From the NCBI RefSeq assembly GCF_006968745.1, contig NZ_CP030118.1:5678340-5742339 (forward strand): a stretch of 64,000 nt of DNA, read 5' to 3'. The translations under genes were made by a program, and so were the position numbers. Origin of the DNA: Brasilonema sennae CENA114 (lineage in GTDB: Bacteria; Cyanobacteriota; Cyanobacteriia; Cyanobacteriales; Nostocaceae). Positions 34,659 through 45,200 of this stretch are shown here, piece by piece. Below the pieces are notes generated by a model that had not been told where the DNA came from, did not search any database, and saw only the letters and a program-made list of their open reading frames with translations. Positions within the stretch are counted from its first letter, which is position 1. Every line of letters begins with the position of its first letter.

Positions 34659-37600
34659 TCGGTTTCCTCATCTATAATTGCACTCCGGTCAAGTATGAGC
34701 AAGTTGCGAAGTTGGTCTGTGTCTAGTTCTGTCAGCCAATTTTCACCTGCACCAACAACTTGTTCGGCAAGTTGTTTTTTACTTTCAATCATGTCATGAA
34801 TTTTTTCTTCTAAAGTGCCAGTTGAAATAAATTTATGAACTTGGACATTGCGGGTTTGACCAATACGAAAAACTCTATCTGTCGCCTGATTTTCTACTGC
34901 TGGGTTCCACCATCTGTCAAAGTGGAAAACATGATTGGCTCGTGTTAAATTTAATCCTACACCACCAGCTTTCAGGGATAAAATCATAATTGGTGGTCCT
35001 TGAGGATCGTGTTGGAAACGATCCACCATTTCCTCACGTTGTTTTTTCTGAGTACTACCGTATAAGAACAGAATTTCTCGTCCTAGCTGTTTTTCCAGAT
35101 ATGGTTTGAGTAACTTACCCCACTCTGCGAACTGAGTGAAAATTAAAGCGCGATCGCCCCTTGGGCGGCTCCCTGCTGGAGCATCGCCACTTGCGACAAC
35201 TATCTCCAACATTTCCTGCAAGCGCTGGAGTTTCCCAGAATGATATTGTTCCAATGTGTCTTGCTTCAAGTAATGCGATGGGTGATTGCAGATTTGTTTT
35301 AGTTTGATGAGTAAAGCTAAAATCATGCCTCTGCGTTGCAAACCCTCAGCTTCTTCAATCTCAGCTAGAGACTCTTCCACAGCTTTCTGATACAGTTGAG
35401 CTTGCTGGGCACTCAGACCACAAAACACAGTCATTTCCTGCTTCTCTGGTAAATCTTGAATAATGCTGCGGTCAGTTTTCAGACGACGTAGAATAAAAGG
35501 TTGAGCTAATGAACGCAATTGATTCAACGAAGCCGCATCACCATACTTCTCAATTGGTATTGCAAAACGCCGCTGAAAAAACTGCTTATTTCCCAAATAA
35601 CCAGGATTTAGGAAATCCAAAATCGACCAGAGTTCTTGCAATCTATTTTCTACTGGTGTTCCCGTAAGAGCAATCCTAAATGTAGATTCTATTTGTCGTA
35701 CCGCCTGTGACTGTTTTGCATCTGAATTTTTGACATTTTGTGCTTCATCTAAAACGATGATTTGCCAAGAAACGCTCTGCAATGATTTGAGATCACGGTG
35801 AATGAGCGGGTAACTAGTGATGACTATATCATGCTTATTGACTGCTTCTACAAACGTCTTACCTTTAGGGCGCTTGTCACCGTGATATTGCATCACTTTT
35901 AGCGTTGGAGCAAATTTTTTAACTTCTCTTTCCCAGTTTCCTAAAACTGAAGTTGGGCAAACAAGTAGTGTGGGTTTTTCGAGTGTTTCTTGTTCTTTTA
36001 AGTGTAAGAGGAAGGCGATGAACTGCACGGTCTTGCCAAGTCCCATATCGTCCGCCAGACATGCACCCAAGCCCCAACGTTCCAAAAAGGAAAGCCACGC
36101 CATCCCACGTTCTTGATAAGGTCGTAATTTTCCCTGGAAGCTGGTAGGTGTGGGCAAGGGTTCAACTGCTTTGTTATTCGTCAAGGCAGAGATCAATTCC
36201 TGTAATGCCCCAGACGCCTCAAAGCTAACAACTGGTAATTTTTCAATCGTCTGAGTGTCTCCTGTACTGATACGCAAAGCATCTTCCAATGACAGCGCCA
36301 TTTGTTCTTTACGAGAAGCGAAAAAGGTTTGTGCTGTTTTGATATCTTGCGATCGCAATTCCACCCACTCGCCATTAATTTCTACCAATGGGCTATTCAA
36401 CGCCACCAACCTATCAAATTCTGCTTTGGAAATTGTCTGTCCACCAATCGCCAATTCCCACTTGAAATTCAACAAACTTTCCAAACCTAAACGTTCTTGC
36501 TTTTTCTTAGATGTTTGGGCAGTAACTTTCAAACCCAAACGATTTGCCCATCCTTCGCGGTTCTCTAAACTAGGCGGTAAAATTACACCCAAACCACTAT
36601 CTTCAAACCGCCATGCTACAGACTTGATAAACTCATAAGCTTGAATTGGGTTGAGGTGGCAAAATTGAGGATACGGAGTTTCTAAGCTGGCTGCAATTTG
36701 TGGATACAATCGTGAAGCTAATCCCAAACCGCGTAAAAATGTCTCTTGTGGTTGTTCAATTGTTCGATTTTGGTAAACAAATTTTTCTAAAGGGTGGTTC
36801 CAAATTGTTGTTCCGTCTATGAGAAAATTGGAATCATCAGCAGCTTGGAGGAAATAAGCTAAAGTCCAATGAGTCTGTCCCCCTGACTCTGGAGAACGCA
36901 ATACGAAACAGGTACGAAACTGGTTGTTCCCCGCCATTTGGTATTGCAAGGGCATAGTCCAAGCTTTCAACACCGTCTCTAATCGTTGCACTCCAAAAGG
37001 ATCAGCGCTAACTGTGTTAGATGCAGCCGTCAGAGAATTTAACCACTGTCGCACCGTCGTTGGTAAAGACGCCATCACTCTGGTCTCTAACAGAGGTTGG
37101 GAACCCACCATCGCTCGTACTTGAGCATCTATTGTACTGTTAAGAAATCCCAGCAGTAATTCTTGGGGTTCGGGTGGCAAGTTTATGTGAACAGATGAGG
37201 AGGATTTTGCCTCCTCATCTTCCCCGAATTGGAAATTTTGCTGATAAGTGCGACAAGCCAATGGCATCAATTGAGAAAATTTTTCTAAACGAGTTCCATC
37301 TTGGGCGCTATCTAGAAGTGCTTGCCATTTCGCCACTGTAGAATTATCGCTTTGGCGTTGAATTGTCGGCAAAAACTTACCACGCGAAATCAGATCCAAA
37401 CTCCAGCGGGCAACCTGCACCCAAAAGTGTAAATCTCCTCCCAAAAAATTATCTTCACCATTAGGAACACTCAGAGGTAACGAAGTCAGGAATTTTATCG
37501 CCTCTTCGGGGTTGAGGCAAAAACCTTCAACAAGCCACGGTTGTAAGTACTGGGGAGTTTTGTTTGGTGAATCTAATGTGGCTGAATGCGCTGGAAAGAT

Positions 37601-37951
37601 TTCAACTGTTGCGTCCTGAGTATTTTCTAAAATATAAGTTGGTAGGGCAACCACGAGTTCGTGTGTTGGCAAACTCACATCGGCAGTACTGGCTGCTTTG
37701 GGCGTTTTCCCATTTTTGAGAGATTTTGTCTGTGACGTCTCTACACGTTTGGGGTGCGGTATTTTAACAATTGAAATGTTACGTGAATCCAGCCACTCGA
37801 TTAACTCTAATGGCGTCATTGCCAGAGGATGTATTGATACATCACTCAATGGACTCTTACTAGAATTTGTCCCAAGAGTTCGCCAAGTCTCTCCCCAAAC
37901 AAATAAACAACCCTGATTTTGTCTTAACCAAGTACCGTGTAGAATTGCCAT
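34655..37951 (-). CDS. SNF2-family DEAD/DEAH helicase-like ATPase
   Basis: A 1098-residue SWI2/SNF2 ATPase. The N-terminal ~550 residues are a helicase-associated region (DUF3670-like). The ATPase core starts near residue 600: motif I LADDMGLGKTVQF (~630), motif II LDEAQNVKN (~735), motif III ALTGTPVENRL and the C-terminal lobe with ALIFTQFAEW, ILSLKAGGVGLNLT and NQATDRVFRIGQ. All nucleotide-binding and arginine-finger motifs are present. Bacterial HepA/RapA-like proteins translocate on dsDNA. It forms an operon with the SWIM gene downstream. Confidence 0.93.
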   Translation of the reverse strand: MAILHGTWLRQNQGCLFVWGETWRTLGTNSSKSPLSDVSIHPLAMTPLELIEWLDSRNISIVKIPHPKRVETSQTKSLKNGKTPKAASTADVSLPTHELVVALPTYILENTQDATVEIFPAHSATLDSPNKTPQYLQPWLVEGFCLNPEEAIKFLTSLPLSVPNGEDNFLGGDLHFWVQVARWSLDLISRGKFLPTIQRQSDNSTVAKWQALLDSAQDGTRLEKFSQLMPLACRTYQQNFQFGEDEEAKSSSSVHINLPPEPQELLLGFLNSTIDAQVRAMVGSQPLLETRVMASLPTTVRQWLNSLTAASNTVSADPFGVQRLETVLKAWTMPLQYQMAGNNQFRTCFVLRSPESGGQTHWTLAYFLQAADDSNFLIDGTTIWNHPLEKFVYQNRTIEQPQETFLRGLGLASRLYPQIAASLETPYPQFCHLNPIQAYEFIKSVAWRFEDSGLGVILPPSLENREGWANRLGLKVTAQTSKKKQERLGLESLLNFKWELAIGGQTISKAEFDRLVALNSPLVEINGEWVELRSQDIKTAQTFFASRKEQMALSLEDALRISTGDTQTIEKLPVVSFEASGALQELISALTNNKAVEPLPTPTSFQGKLRPYQERGMAWLSFLERWGLGACLADDMGLGKTVQFIAFLLHLKEQETLEKPTLLVCPTSVLGNWEREVKKFAPTLKVMQYHGDKRPKGKTFVEAVNKHDIVITSYPLIHRDLKSLQSVSWQIIVLDEAQNVKNSDAKQSQAVRQIESTFRIALTGTPVENRLQELWSILDFLNPGYLGNKQFFQRRFAIPIEKYGDAASLNQLRSLAQPFILRRLKTDRSIIQDLPEKQEMTVFCGLSAQQAQLYQKAVEESLAEIEEAEGLQRRGMILALLIKLKQICNHPSHYLKQDTLEQYHSGKLQRLQEMLEIVVASGDAPAGSRPRGDRALIFTQFAEWGKLLKPYLEKQLGREILFLYGSTQKKQREEMVDRFQHDPQGPPIMILSLKAGGVGLNLTRANHVFHFDRWWNPAVENQATDRVFRIGQTRNVQVHKFISTGTLEEKIHDMIESKKQLAEQVVGAGENWLTELDTDQLRNLLILDRSAIIDEETE

Positions 37952-38869
37952 TTAACAGTTCTCAAATGTTCGCGAAACTACTAAAATTTATGTCTTTCTT
38001 ATTTTTTATTCATCATTAAATGACTATTTTTTCAGAATATATATTCTATAAAATAAAATTGTTTTTTTTACATTTTTTATCTAATTTAGCAAATAAGAAT
38101 CATTCTTTTACTACTTTATACCAATTTAGCTTCTTTGGCGTAATGTTGAGACATGAGATTAGCAAGCGACACTAGGTTCCACTAGCTGAATACAAATTAC
38201 GTTATCAAAAAGAACTCAGAACTCAGAACTCAGGAATCAGAATAAGAAAGAAAGACAAGCGCATAAATTGTAGAGTTCTGGTACGGAAGTCTTTGGGTTT
38301 AAAACCCCACCGTCTATACGGGAGCCAGTACTGCGGGAGGGTTTCCCTGGTGCAGGATAAGAGCGTTGTATTCAATTGGTTGGGGTCCCAATCCCCATCC
38401 AATCATATTGCTGGGTTCTGCGTTCTGACCTATGTGTTCTTCTTCAAGACAATACAACTTGGTATTAGTAGAAGTTTCATAGAGTTAGAAGAATAAAAGA
38501 TCACAAAAGGATCAAAGCTTGCTATTGTTAAAGAGAAAATATATTCCTCAAAACAACTTCCTTGCAAACAGAGCTAGCTAGTAGTATTCAGGCTGATTGC
38601 TGATTATAGCGCACTTGCATTTGCAATAGAATACACCTGTGCCAAACCCTCCCCGAACTCCAGCTATCCATTACCCGCATCTTTATTAAGATTTGACCAG
38701 AGCAATCGCTCATGGGTACTCTAATCCCACCACTGTCAGCAAACTTGATACTGGGTGCTCAAGTCTAAAGTTGTTGATCTTTAGGTGTGTGAGTGACGCC
38801 AGCCAGAGGGCATAAATGTTAGGATTGCCACAGAGAGAGAATAGCGTGCATAGAAGGAAAAAAAATTGA
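37952..38869. other. Long intergenic region between the SNF2 gene and pnp
   Basis: About 920 bp upstream of two divergent genes. It includes the heptamer repeat at 38212-38235 and a stretch at 38290-38420 with repeat-like text (GCGGGAGGGTTTCCCT; TTGGGGTCCCAATCCCC). No RNA family or credible ORF is recognised; the open frame at 38293-38496 lacks a ribosome site. Confidence 0.5.
38212..38235. repeat. Short tandem heptamer repeat (CTCAGAA)n
   Basis: Three copies of CTCAGAA, the last one CTCAGGA. It is the reverse complement of the unit repeated at 5303-5327. Confidence 0.75.
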
Positions 38870-41026
38870 ATGGGAGAATTTGAGAAGTCAATATCCTTTG
38901 ACGGACGGGATATTCGACTGAAGGTTGGTCATTTAGCTCCCCAGGCTGGTGGCTCGGTGTTGATAGAATCTGGGGACACAACAGTTTTGGTGACGGCTAC
39001 GCGATCACAAGCCAGAGAGGGCATTGATTTTCTTCCGTTGACAGTAGATTACGAAGAAAGACTGTATGCGGCAGGTAGGATTCCCGGAGGAATAATGCGG
39101 CGAGAAGGTCGTCCGCCAGAAAAAACAACTCTCACTAGTCGTTTAATTGACCGTCCACTACGTCCTTTGTTCCCGTCTTGGTTGCGAGACGATTTGCAAA
39201 TTGTTGCGCTGACACTCTCGATGGATGAGTTGGTGCCACCTGATGTGCTAGCAGTCACAGGTGCTTCGATCGCCACCTTAATGGCAAAAATACCATTTAA
39301 CGGACCAATGGCGGCAGTGCGTGTCGGGTTAGTAGGAGATGATTTTATCATTAACCCGACCTATGCAGAAATTCAAGCTGGGGACCTAGATTTGATCGTT
39401 GCTGGTTCACCAGAAGGCGTGATCATGGTGGAAGCAGGAGCAAATCAACTCTCAGAAAGAGACATTATCGAAGCAATTGAATTTGGCTACGAAGCCGTAC
39501 AGGATCTGATTAGGGCGCAGCAAGATTTGATGGCTGAAATTGGTATAGAAATTCCACACGAAGAGCCACCAGAGGTAGACTCAACGCTGGAAAACTATAT
39601 ACGCGATCGCGCTGTTGTTGAAATTAAGGAAATTCTGTCACAATTTGATTTTGACAAAACACAGCGCGATACAGCTTTAGATGCAGTCAAGGAATCGATT
39701 AAAGCTGCGATCGCAGAACTTAGCGAAGAAGATTCTGTCCGCGTTGCCGCATTGGCAAATAGTAAGGCTCTTGATAATACCTTCAAAGACCTTACTAAAA
39801 AGCTGATGCGCCGTCAAATCATCGAAGATAATGTTCGCGTTGACGGTCGTAAGCTTGATGAAGTACGTCCTGTATCTTGTGATGTTGACATTTTGCCCAA
39901 GCGAGTCCACGGTAGCGGTCTATTTAACCGGGGATTAACTCAGGTGCTATCTGCTTGCACTCTTGGTACACCAGGAGATGCTCAATCACTGGCTGATGAC
40001 TTACAACAAGATCAACATAAGCGTTACCTGCACCATTACAATTTTCCACCGTTCTCCGTTGGGGAAACAAAACCCTTACGTGCACCAGGACGTCGGGAAA
40101 TAGGTCACGGAGCACTGGCAGAAAGAGCAATGCTACCCGTATTACCGCCCAAAGAACAATTTCCCTACGTGATTCGGGTGGTATCGGAAGTGCTTTCTTC
40201 CAACGGTTCCACCTCAATGGGTTCAGTGTGCGGTTCGACACTGGCATTGATGGATGCAGGCGTACCCATTTCCAAACCCGTTAGTGGTGCTGCAATGGGT
40301 TTGATAAAAGAAGGCGACGAAGTCCGAGTCCTGACTGACATTCAGGGTATAGAAGACTTTTTGGGCGATATGGACTTTAAAGTTGCCGGGACAGACAAAG
40401 GCATAACCGCCCTACAAATGGATATGAAAATATCCGGTCTATCCTTGGATATAATTTCCCAAGCGATCGAGCAAGCCAAAGCAGCACGGTTGCATATTCT
40501 GGAGAAAATGCTTCAGACAATCGATCAACCGCGCCCTCAAATGTCACCTTATGCCCCACGTCTGTTGACTATCCGGATTGATCCAGACATGATTGGTCTG
40601 GTGATTGGACCAGGAGGCAAGACGATTAAGGGTATCACCGAAGAGACCGGTGCTAAAATAGATATAGAAGATGATGGCACAGTGACGGTTTCTGCTGTGG
40701 ATGAAACCAAGGCTAAGAAAGCACGGCTCATCATCCAAGGCATGACAAGAAAGCTCAATGAAGGTGATGTCTACGCAGGGAAAGTTACACGAATTATACC
40801 AATAGGTGCTTTTGTGGAATTTCTTCCTAGCAAGGAAGGGATGATCCACATTTCCCAACTGGCTGACTACCGTGTTGGCAAAGTTGAGGACGAAGTCACA
40901 GTTGGTGATGAAGTGATTGTAAAAGTGCGAGAAATTGATAACAAAGGCAGAATTAACCTTACCCGCCTGGGTATTCACCCAGAGCAAGCAACTGCAGCGC
41001 GAGAAGCTGCAGCAGTCAATCGGTAA
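38870..41026 (+). CDS. pnp: Polyribonucleotide nucleotidyltransferase (PNPase)
   Basis: A 718-residue phosphorolytic 3'-5' exoribonuclease. Two RNase PH domains are seen (SGDTTVLVTATRSQAREGID; the second with RAPGRREIGHGALAERAMLP and SSNGSTSMGSVCGSTLALMD), separated by an all-helical linker. A KH domain (VIGPGGKTIKGITEETGAKI) and an S1 domain (GDVYAGKVTRIIPIGAFVEF) follow. In cyanobacteria it degrades mRNA and can add heteropolymeric tails. The start ATG (MGEFEKSISFDG) follows GAAGGAAAAAAAA. Monocistronic as seen. Confidence 0.97.
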   Translation: MGEFEKSISFDGRDIRLKVGHLAPQAGGSVLIESGDTTVLVTATRSQAREGIDFLPLTVDYEERLYAAGRIPGGIMRREGRPPEKTTLTSRLIDRPLRPLFPSWLRDDLQIVALTLSMDELVPPDVLAVTGASIATLMAKIPFNGPMAAVRVGLVGDDFIINPTYAEIQAGDLDLIVAGSPEGVIMVEAGANQLSERDIIEAIEFGYEAVQDLIRAQQDLMAEIGIEIPHEEPPEVDSTLENYIRDRAVVEIKEILSQFDFDKTQRDTALDAVKESIKAAIAELSEEDSVRVAALANSKALDNTFKDLTKKLMRRQIIEDNVRVDGRKLDEVRPVSCDVDILPKRVHGSGLFNRGLTQVLSACTLGTPGDAQSLADDLQQDQHKRYLHHYNFPPFSVGETKPLRAPGRREIGHGALAERAMLPVLPPKEQFPYVIRVVSEVLSSNGSTSMGSVCGSTLALMDAGVPISKPVSGAAMGLIKEGDEVRVLTDIQGIEDFLGDMDFKVAGTDKGITALQMDMKISGLSLDIISQAIEQAKAARLHILEKMLQTIDQPRPQMSPYAPRLLTIRIDPDMIGLVIGPGGKTIKGITEETGAKIDIEDDGTVTVSAVDETKAKKARLIIQGMTRKLNEGDVYAGKVTRIIPIGAFVEFLPSKEGMIHISQLADYRVGKVEDEVTVGDEVIVKVREIDNKGRINLTRLGIHPEQATAAREAAAVNR

Positions 41027-41335
41027 CTAGATTTTGGATTTTAGATTGTAGATTTAGGATTAATCGCAAATCTAAAATCCACTTTGGTGTCTATTGAGGG
41101 AACGCTTAACGCTTAACGCTTAATAGGGAATAGGGAACAGGGTGAATGGTGTTTGTTTGATATGCTGCTAGCAGTTTTCTACCGAAGCGTGAGAGGCTCA
41201 GATTGTTTGATTGCCAGACAAAATAAAACCTACGGATGTGTAGAAACGCTTTTTTTTGATAAGAAAGTAAAACAAATAAATCGATTTCTAAATCTGTAGA
41301 ACTAAAAACCTGTCAAAGTCTGGTAATCTGCGATC
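41027..41335. other. Intergenic region with hairpin and tandem repeats
   Basis: A 12-bp perfect inverted repeat, GGATTTTAGATT (41036-41047) and AATCTAAAATCC (41069-41080), lies just after the pnp stop and could stabilise its 3' end, though no T run follows. A tandem repeat of AACGCTT (three copies) is at 41101-41121, then AATAGGG-type repeats. Confidence 0.55.
41101..41121. repeat. Short tandem heptamer repeat (AACGCTT)3
   Basis: Three exact copies of AACGCTT, followed by TAATAGGGAATAGGGAACAGGG. The same heptamer occurs near 11630-11640. Confidence 0.75.
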
Positions 41336-42175
41336 ATGCCAATACGTCAAACCTTATCGAAACCTGATATCCAACTTTCTTATTTAGAGTGGAACCAAGG
41401 TCAAGAACCTTTACTGGTATTACACGGTTTAGCCGACAACGCCCTAGTTTGGTCGAGCCTAGGAGATGACTTAGCCCCAGATTACCATATAGTCGCGCCA
41501 GATATGCGCGGTCATGGTGAGAGTGACAAACCAGAGAAAGATTATAGTTTTGAGAGTGCGATCAAAGACTTAGAAGCACTGATGGATAGCTTGGGATGGT
41601 CATCTGCTCATGTTGTCGCGCACTCCTGGACAGGTAAACTAGCTGTTATATGGGCAAGGATTAATCCGCAGCGTTTACGGAGTATGGTTCTGGTCGATCC
41701 CATTTTTATTTGGAAAATACCCAGCTTTTTTAAGGTTACTTTTCCCGTTTTGTACCAATTTTTATCCTTTCTCAAAGGTATGGGACCATTTGCGACTTAC
41801 GATCAAGCCCAACAGCAAGCGTGTCAGTTAAATCAGTTTCAAGGATGGAGTCCCTTACAACAGCAAGTTTTTCAAGCAAGTATTGAACAAAAAACCGATG
41901 GGACTTGGGGTAGTAAATTTACCATCGCAGCTCGCGATAGAATTTTTGAGGAAGTGATGCTCTGTCCCGGTTTTACAGCCCCCATTTATATCCCCACCTT
42001 GTTTGTGCAGCCAGAAAAAGGACTTAACCGTAAAGATTGGCAACTCCAACCTTACAAAACTAATTTAAAAAATTTACGCGTTTGTCAAGTTCCTGGTAAT
42101 CATTGGCCTTTTTTAACACAGCCTGAGGCGTTTAACCAAACTGTGAAAGCTTTTTTGCAAGAGCATAGATTTTAA
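41336..42175 (+). CDS. Alpha/beta hydrolase
   Basis: A 279-residue cytosolic hydrolase. Features are the oxyanion segment LVLHGLADNALVWSSL, the MRGHGESDKP motif, nucleophile elbow VVAHSWTGKLA (Ser in A-H-S-W-T-G), and a C-terminal catalytic His in VPGNHWPFLTQPE. A lid region lies between. No signal peptide. Substrate unknown; family members include esterases, C-C hydrolases and haloperoxidase-like enzymes. Confidence 0.85.
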   Translation: MPIRQTLSKPDIQLSYLEWNQGQEPLLVLHGLADNALVWSSLGDDLAPDYHIVAPDMRGHGESDKPEKDYSFESAIKDLEALMDSLGWSSAHVVAHSWTGKLAVIWARINPQRLRSMVLVDPIFIWKIPSFFKVTFPVLYQFLSFLKGMGPFATYDQAQQQACQLNQFQGWSPLQQQVFQASIEQKTDGTWGSKFTIAARDRIFEEVMLCPGFTAPIYIPTLFVQPEKGLNRKDWQLQPYKTNLKNLRVCQVPGNHWPFLTQPEAFNQTVKAFLQEHRF

Positions 42176-42220
42176 CACTGTCTGTTTTTCAGGTTTGGAG
42201 ATTCTTAAGAGTTTACAACT

Positions 42221-42943
42221 TCAAGATCCCTGACTCTGTAAACTTTTCATTTCTTGTTGTACATCCAATGCAATCTGGAATACTTCATTCAGCCATCGTC
42301 CGTGTTCACTAGCCTCTTCGCTCACTTGCATTACTGTTAATGTTGGTAAATTATCCGCAAACAGTTCTAATTTACTAACAATAAATTTTTTATTTTCTCT
42401 TAGAATTCTTTCTGTTTTTAATGCCCGAACCAAATCATTTCTTGTCATTTTTAGTGCTTCTATAACTTTCTTTCTTTCATTCAAGCTCACTCCTGAATTT
42501 CCTGCGGCTTCTATTTGATCGTTGATGTCTATTGCTTTAATGACAGCACTATGTCTTTCAACATCATTCAAGAGAATTTTTAGCGAATGTGTCATGTTCT
42601 GTCTGACAGTACGACTTCTTTGCTTCCACAAAATATAAAAGAATATTTGTGTCAAAATTCCTACTGAACAACTAGATATGACTAATAGTAGCCAGGAAGG
42701 TATAGTAACCCAATTAACAAAGAGTCTGATAATAACATCAAAAGCAACATAACTAGAAACTAATATTGTCATTCCAATAAAAATTACCGTAGCAGCCTCA
42801 GAACCTTTGGCTCTTTCTACAACTCGACTCAGTAGTCTTTTCATGGGATGAGTAAGAATTATGAGTTCATCGTTCACAGGTAAATTAGTCAATTTTTGCA
42901 GTTCTTTTTGACCAATCTCTAATCCTTGTAAATCATTACGCAC
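42221..42943 (-). CDS. Hypothetical membrane protein with two central membrane segments
   Basis: A 240-residue protein. Two adjacent hydrophobic segments (about residues 53-75 ATVIFIGMTILVSSYVAFDV and 82-105 SWLLLVISSCSVGILTQIFF) are flanked by soluble helical regions: a ~50-residue N-terminus and a ~130-residue C-terminus rich in Lys, Glu and Leu. I do not recognise a family. The GTG start at 42943 is preceded by AAGAGGA about 11 bases upstream. No operon partner. Confidence 0.65.
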   Translation of the reverse strand: MRNDLQGLEIGQKELQKLTNLPVNDELIILTHPMKRLLSRVVERAKGSEAATVIFIGMTILVSSYVAFDVIIRLFVNWVTIPSWLLLVISSCSVGILTQIFFYILWKQRSRTVRQNMTHSLKILLNDVERHSAVIKAIDINDQIEAAGNSGVSLNERKKVIEALKMTRNDLVRALKTERILRENKKFIVSKLELFADNLPTLTVMQVSEEASEHGRWLNEVFQIALDVQQEMKSLQSQGS

Positions 42944-43668
42944 AGCTTTAATATCCTCTTAATATAGTTTTTTTCCAGTATTATATAACAGTAAAATTGA
43001 TGCCAAACAAACAAAGCCGCCATTTTTGTTTGTCAACAAATTTAACAAAAATTATATTTTAGAGTTACATTTTAATACTGTGTTATTATTAATACTAATA
43101 AAGCACTAAAAGTCATATAAGCTCCAAAAGTCCATTAGCCTTTCCTTAATTTCTTTTACATACCTCCACTAAAGGTTTCGGGATGACTTTTCTAAGTGCT
43201 GACTCACGAGGTTATTGTGTCAGAGTGTATCCTTGAAAATTGTCCACTTTGATCACAACAATGCCACAAATATCAGGAAAAAGCAGTTTTTGAGTAGGGA
43301 GAGTAAAATGTATCAGGATTTTATATTTTTGTATCACTAAGTAAAAAATGGTAAAAGAAAGTACATAAGATGTAAAATGCGGAGGACACTTCTGTGGAAA
43401 GGGTTGTCTGTTGCGCTTGAGTTGCGACGGCCGTTGCCAACCGAAAAATCTTCTGATATTGAAGTGTATTGTTAACTCAAGTGGATTGGGGTATAAATGA
43501 GTCTGAGACAAAAATTGTGCTTGAAGACGCGCTAGTAATCGACGATGCTCCCCGAGGGAAGCAGCCAATCTCAAAAAGCTATCACCGAAAAACTGCTAAA
43601 TGTAACGGATTGCAAAGTATAATGAAAACGATAAAACAATTCAAAATATTCAAGAGCAGTAAGGTTCA
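42944..43668. other. Upstream region of crtP, no gene recognised
   Basis: About 725 bp, AT-rich. The two ORFs here (43212-43574 minus, 43469-43678 plus) overlap each other, lack ribosome sites and look random. It presumably carries the promoter and leader of the carotenoid operon. Confidence 0.5.
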
Positions 43669-45120
43669 ATGCGAGTAGCGATCGCGGGAGCGGGTTTAGC
43701 AGGGCTTTCCTGTGCGAAATATCTCACAGATGCAGGGCACACTCCTATTATCTTGGAAAGCCGAGACGTGTTGGGGGGGTTAGTAGCAGCGTGGAAAGAC
43801 AAAGATGGCGACTGGTATGAAACAGGGCTGCATATCTTCTTTGGGGCATATCCCAATATGTTGCAGCTGATCAAAGAATTGGGGATTGAAGACAGATTGC
43901 AGTGGAAAGAACACACCATGATCTTCAACCAGCCCAACAATCCAGGAACTTACAGTCGCTTTGATTTTCCAGACGTGCCAGCGCCTTTGAATGGCATAGT
44001 AGCTATTCTGCGGAATAACGATATGCTTACATGGCCAGAAAAAATTCGCTTTGGTATCGGATTGCTACCAGCGATGATTCTGGGACAACGGTACGTGGAA
44101 GAGATGGACAAATACTCTTGGTCGGAATGGATGAAAAAACAAAAGATTCCGCCACGAGTAGAAAAAGAAGTTTTTATCGCCATGTCTAAGGCGTTGAACT
44201 TCATAAATCCTGATGAAATTTCGGCAACAATTCTTTTAACAGCTCTGAATCGGTTTTTGCAAGAAAAGAATGGCTCAAAAATGGCTTTTCTAGACGGTTC
44301 CCCAACAGAACGTCTGTGTCAGCCAATCGTTGATCACATCACCGCACGGGGTGGAGAAGTGCGGTTGAATGCACCGCTTAAAGAAATTGTGCTGAATGAC
44401 GATGGCACAGTCAAGCATTTCGTGATTCGGGGATTGAATGGGGCAGAAGATGAAGTATTTACGGCTGATGCTTACGTATCGGCAATGTCGGTTGACGTGA
44501 TGAAGATTTTGGTACCTACACCCTGGAAACAAATTGAATTTTTCCAAAAATTGGAAGGTTTAGAGGGTGTACCAGTGATAAACTTGCAGCTATGGTTTGA
44601 CCGTAAACTTACTAAAATTGACCACCTGCTCTTCTCGCGATCGCCCCTGCTCAGTGTTTATGCCGATATGAGTAATACCTGCCGCGAATACGCCAATCCC
44701 GACCGATCAATGCTGGAATTAGTTTTAGCTCCAGCAAAAGATTGGATTGCAAAATCTGATGAAGAAATTTTGCAAGCAACTATTGCTGAACTAGAAAAAT
44801 TGTTTCCTGACGACTTTACGGGAGACAATCGAGCAAAGCTGTTGAAATATCATGTCGTGAAGACGCCACGCTCAGTGTACACAGCAACACCTGGTCGTCA
44901 AGATTACCGTCCCTCACAAGTGACCCCCATTGCTAACTTTTATTTAGCAGGCAGTTACACAATGCAACGTTACTTGGGGAGTATGGAAGGTGCCGTACTT
45001 TCTGGTAAGCTGACAGCGCAGGCGATCGTCCGTAATACAGCCGAGGGATTTTCTGAAGGAAAACCCCTTCCTCGTTTCGAGGAAACAAGCCAAACGCCTG
45101 AAAAAGCTTTGGGTCGGTAG
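43669..45120 (+). CDS. crtP: 15-cis-phytoene desaturase, CrtP (Pds)
   Basis: A 483-residue plant/cyanobacterial-type desaturase that converts phytoene to zeta-carotene using plastoquinone. The FAD dinucleotide motif is at the N-terminus (MRVAIAGAGLAGLSCAKYL), followed by GDWYETGLHIFFGAYPNM. The C-terminal carotenoid desaturase signature is NFYLAGSYTMQRYLGSMEGA. Membrane-associated, in the thylakoid or plasma membrane. It is followed 80 bp later by crtB in the same direction, the usual cyanobacterial crtP-crtB operon. Confidence 0.97.
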   Translation: MRVAIAGAGLAGLSCAKYLTDAGHTPIILESRDVLGGLVAAWKDKDGDWYETGLHIFFGAYPNMLQLIKELGIEDRLQWKEHTMIFNQPNNPGTYSRFDFPDVPAPLNGIVAILRNNDMLTWPEKIRFGIGLLPAMILGQRYVEEMDKYSWSEWMKKQKIPPRVEKEVFIAMSKALNFINPDEISATILLTALNRFLQEKNGSKMAFLDGSPTERLCQPIVDHITARGGEVRLNAPLKEIVLNDDGTVKHFVIRGLNGAEDEVFTADAYVSAMSVDVMKILVPTPWKQIEFFQKLEGLEGVPVINLQLWFDRKLTKIDHLLFSRSPLLSVYADMSNTCREYANPDRSMLELVLAPAKDWIAKSDEEILQATIAELEKLFPDDFTGDNRAKLLKYHVVKTPRSVYTATPGRQDYRPSQVTPIANFYLAGSYTMQRYLGSMEGAVLSGKLTAQAIVRNTAEGFSEGKPLPRFEETSQTPEKALGR

Positions 45121-45200
45121 GACGCGCTACACGACTGCTGAAGCACATCCGGTGGCAAATTCAAAAAGCCTGCAAACGTAAACCCTTCAGCCTGCAACGA

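Noticed and set aside
38293..38496. 67-codon ORF upstream of pnp
   Set aside because: Lies in repeat-like intergenic DNA without a ribosome site. I also considered a structured RNA here but could not match one.
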